Shown piece by piece: positions 63,287-64,000 of a stretch of DNA of 64,000 nucleotides; positions within the stretch are counted from its first letter, which is position 1, and the number at the start of each line of letters is the position of its first letter. Position numbers and translations under genes: made by a program. The notes beneath the pieces were generated by a model. The model had not been told where the DNA came from, did no database searches, and was given only the letters and a program-made list of their open reading frames with translations. The DNA comes from an uncultured Mesonia sp. (lineage in GTDB: Bacteria; Bacteroidota; Bacteroidia; Flavobacteriales; Flavobacteriaceae), in NCBI GenBank assembly GCA_958296185.1, contig CATQIB010000019.1:1-64000 (forward strand), read 5' to 3'.

Positions 63287-63420
63287 GCTAACGTTTCGCG
63301 CATAACGAAAGTGGCGACTTAAAATGCACAAGTTTTTCGGTTAAACTTTTTACCTTCTAAAAATACGCAAAACTCTCATTTCAGCAATAAATTCGCCATT
63401 TTTGTTATGCGCTGTTGGCA
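63287..63420. repeat. attC-like inverted-repeat site
   Basis: GCGCATAACGAAAGTGGCGA (63298-63317) pairs over 20 bases with TCGCCATTTTTGTTATGCGC (63393-63412), with two G-T pairs. Outside are GCTAAC (63287-63292) and GTTGGC (63414-63419). About 75 nt lie between the arms. The design, a long imperfect palindrome with short core termini, is like integron attC sites, but the exact GTTRRRY core is not met. Confidence 0.5.
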
Positions 63421-63428
63421 GAAGTTTT

Positions 63429-64000
63429 TTATTCAGCAATTTCAATTTCTAATTTTAAATCTTTATTGATTATGAATTCAGTCTCTCTCAATAAGTTTGG
63501 GTTTTCACCAATTAAAGGTTGAATCTTACCTTTTAAACGACTAAAAACTTTTTTTACCATAACGATACCTTTCTTTATTTTCGTTATACATATCAATTAA
63601 CTTTATACCAGATTCTTTTTTCAATGCATATCTTTTTAAAAGACGGTCAATTGAATCTCTTTCTGTTTCATTTGTTGCATCTTCAATTAGGTTATTTATA
63701 TCATCTATGGACAATATAGGATAAAGATGGTTTATATGTTCTGAATCAATAAAGTTACTTTCTATATCTACTCCTTTTGTAGTAAAAAAAGTAAACCCTT
63801 TATTTTCAACTTTTTCTTTGATTATTTGTATTGTCTCTTCATCTAAATAATCTCTATCTCTATGAATAATAATTTTAGAATCTGGATTTAGATTTTTTAT
63901 GTAGTTTCCAATTACTAAAGCAGAACCAATTGTATCACAACCAAAATATGAGATGTATTCTGTTTCGTCTTCATTATAACCGTGAATCTCAAAATATGAT
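63429..64000 (-). CDS. TOPRIM-domain protein (OLD-like), 5' part outside window, with frameshift
   Basis: Reading enters from the right edge. Seen: YISYFGCDTIGSALVIGNYI and IIIHRDRDYLDEET, the Asp-x-Asp pattern of a TOPRIM domain as in OLD/AAA-type defence nucleases. The frame stops at 63541 within GKKSF. A different frame continues VFSRLKGKIQPLIGENPNLL to the TAA at 63429. Dropping one base from the T-run 63549-63555 would join them. Probably one gene with an indel (mutation or sequencing error). Confidence 0.6.

Overview
The window is AT-rich DNA from a member of the Bacteroidota, most likely Flavobacteriia. The signs are HYC_CC_PP, DUF3347, DUF6660 and SHOCT small proteins, HMA-AraC regulators, fused CzcA-TolC and CopA-CopB proteins, and a promoter of the TTG-N19-TAnnTTTG type. 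No rRNA, tRNA or CRISPR array was found. The core (about 2.6-57.2 kb) is a heavy-metal resistance island. Both flanks are accessory DNA with restriction or nuclease genes, IS scars and gene fragments.

Layout. 1-2039: 3'-truncated MmeI-like DNA methyltransferase, running off the left edge. 2653-13579 (minus): Zn/Cd/Co module with a PIB-2 ATPase, two cation-diffusion facilitators, two Fur-type repressors, a PII-like protein, a CzcB adaptor, a giant CzcA-CzcC fusion and a DUF6660 protein. 13639-14677: rearrangement scar with a 3' Argonaute fragment, a 5' IS110 fragment and a 5' asparaginase fragment. 14728-30123 (minus): 19 closely packed genes that look like one transcription unit. They encode small metal-associated membrane proteins, universal stress proteins, NDH-2, an APC permease, archaeal-type GAPDH, class I aldolase, an ATP-cone/nuclease protein, a beta-CASP RNase, CopB ATPase and an MFS pump.

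30306-31475 (minus) and 31766-49062 (plus): copper/silver module with two HMA-AraC regulators, HYC_CC_PP proteins, CusA, CusC-like TolC, CusB with HMBD and DUF3347 domains, a CopA-CopB multicopper oxidase fusion, a Met-rich lipoprotein, DUF302, DUF305, DUF3347, PepSY, haem-binding and permease proteins, and a K+-channel-like protein. 49893-57001 (plus): mercury/copper module with an ArsR repressor under its own palindromic operator, MerTP, a MerP-like protein, MerA, a CsoR-like repressor, a thioredoxin-like protein, a second MerTP, CopA ATPase and a CopZ-like chaperone. A truncated MtfA peptidase at about 57.2 kb marks the end of the island.

57.2-64 kb (minus): debris and cassette-like DNA. 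It holds truncated hypothetical genes, an IS3 orfB fragment, a frameshifted isochorismatase with an AraC regulator, two solitary PD-(D/E)XK nucleases and a TOPRIM-domain protein running off the right edge. These are separated by structured repeats, including a 268-bp duplicated element with a 107-bp identical core.

How it may work together: metals are sensed by Fur, ArsR, CsoR and HMA-AraC proteins. They are exported across the inner membrane by P-type ATPases, CDFs and permeases, and across the envelope by the two RND systems. Periplasmic Cu(I) is oxidised by the multicopper oxidase, and Hg(II) is imported by MerTP and reduced by MerA. The stress operon may supply glycolytic and respiratory enzymes that tolerate metal poisoning (inference). 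The least explained signals are three tandem covarying hairpins at 42.9-43.2 kb with a relative at the head of the 19-gene operon, and the cassette-like right flank.
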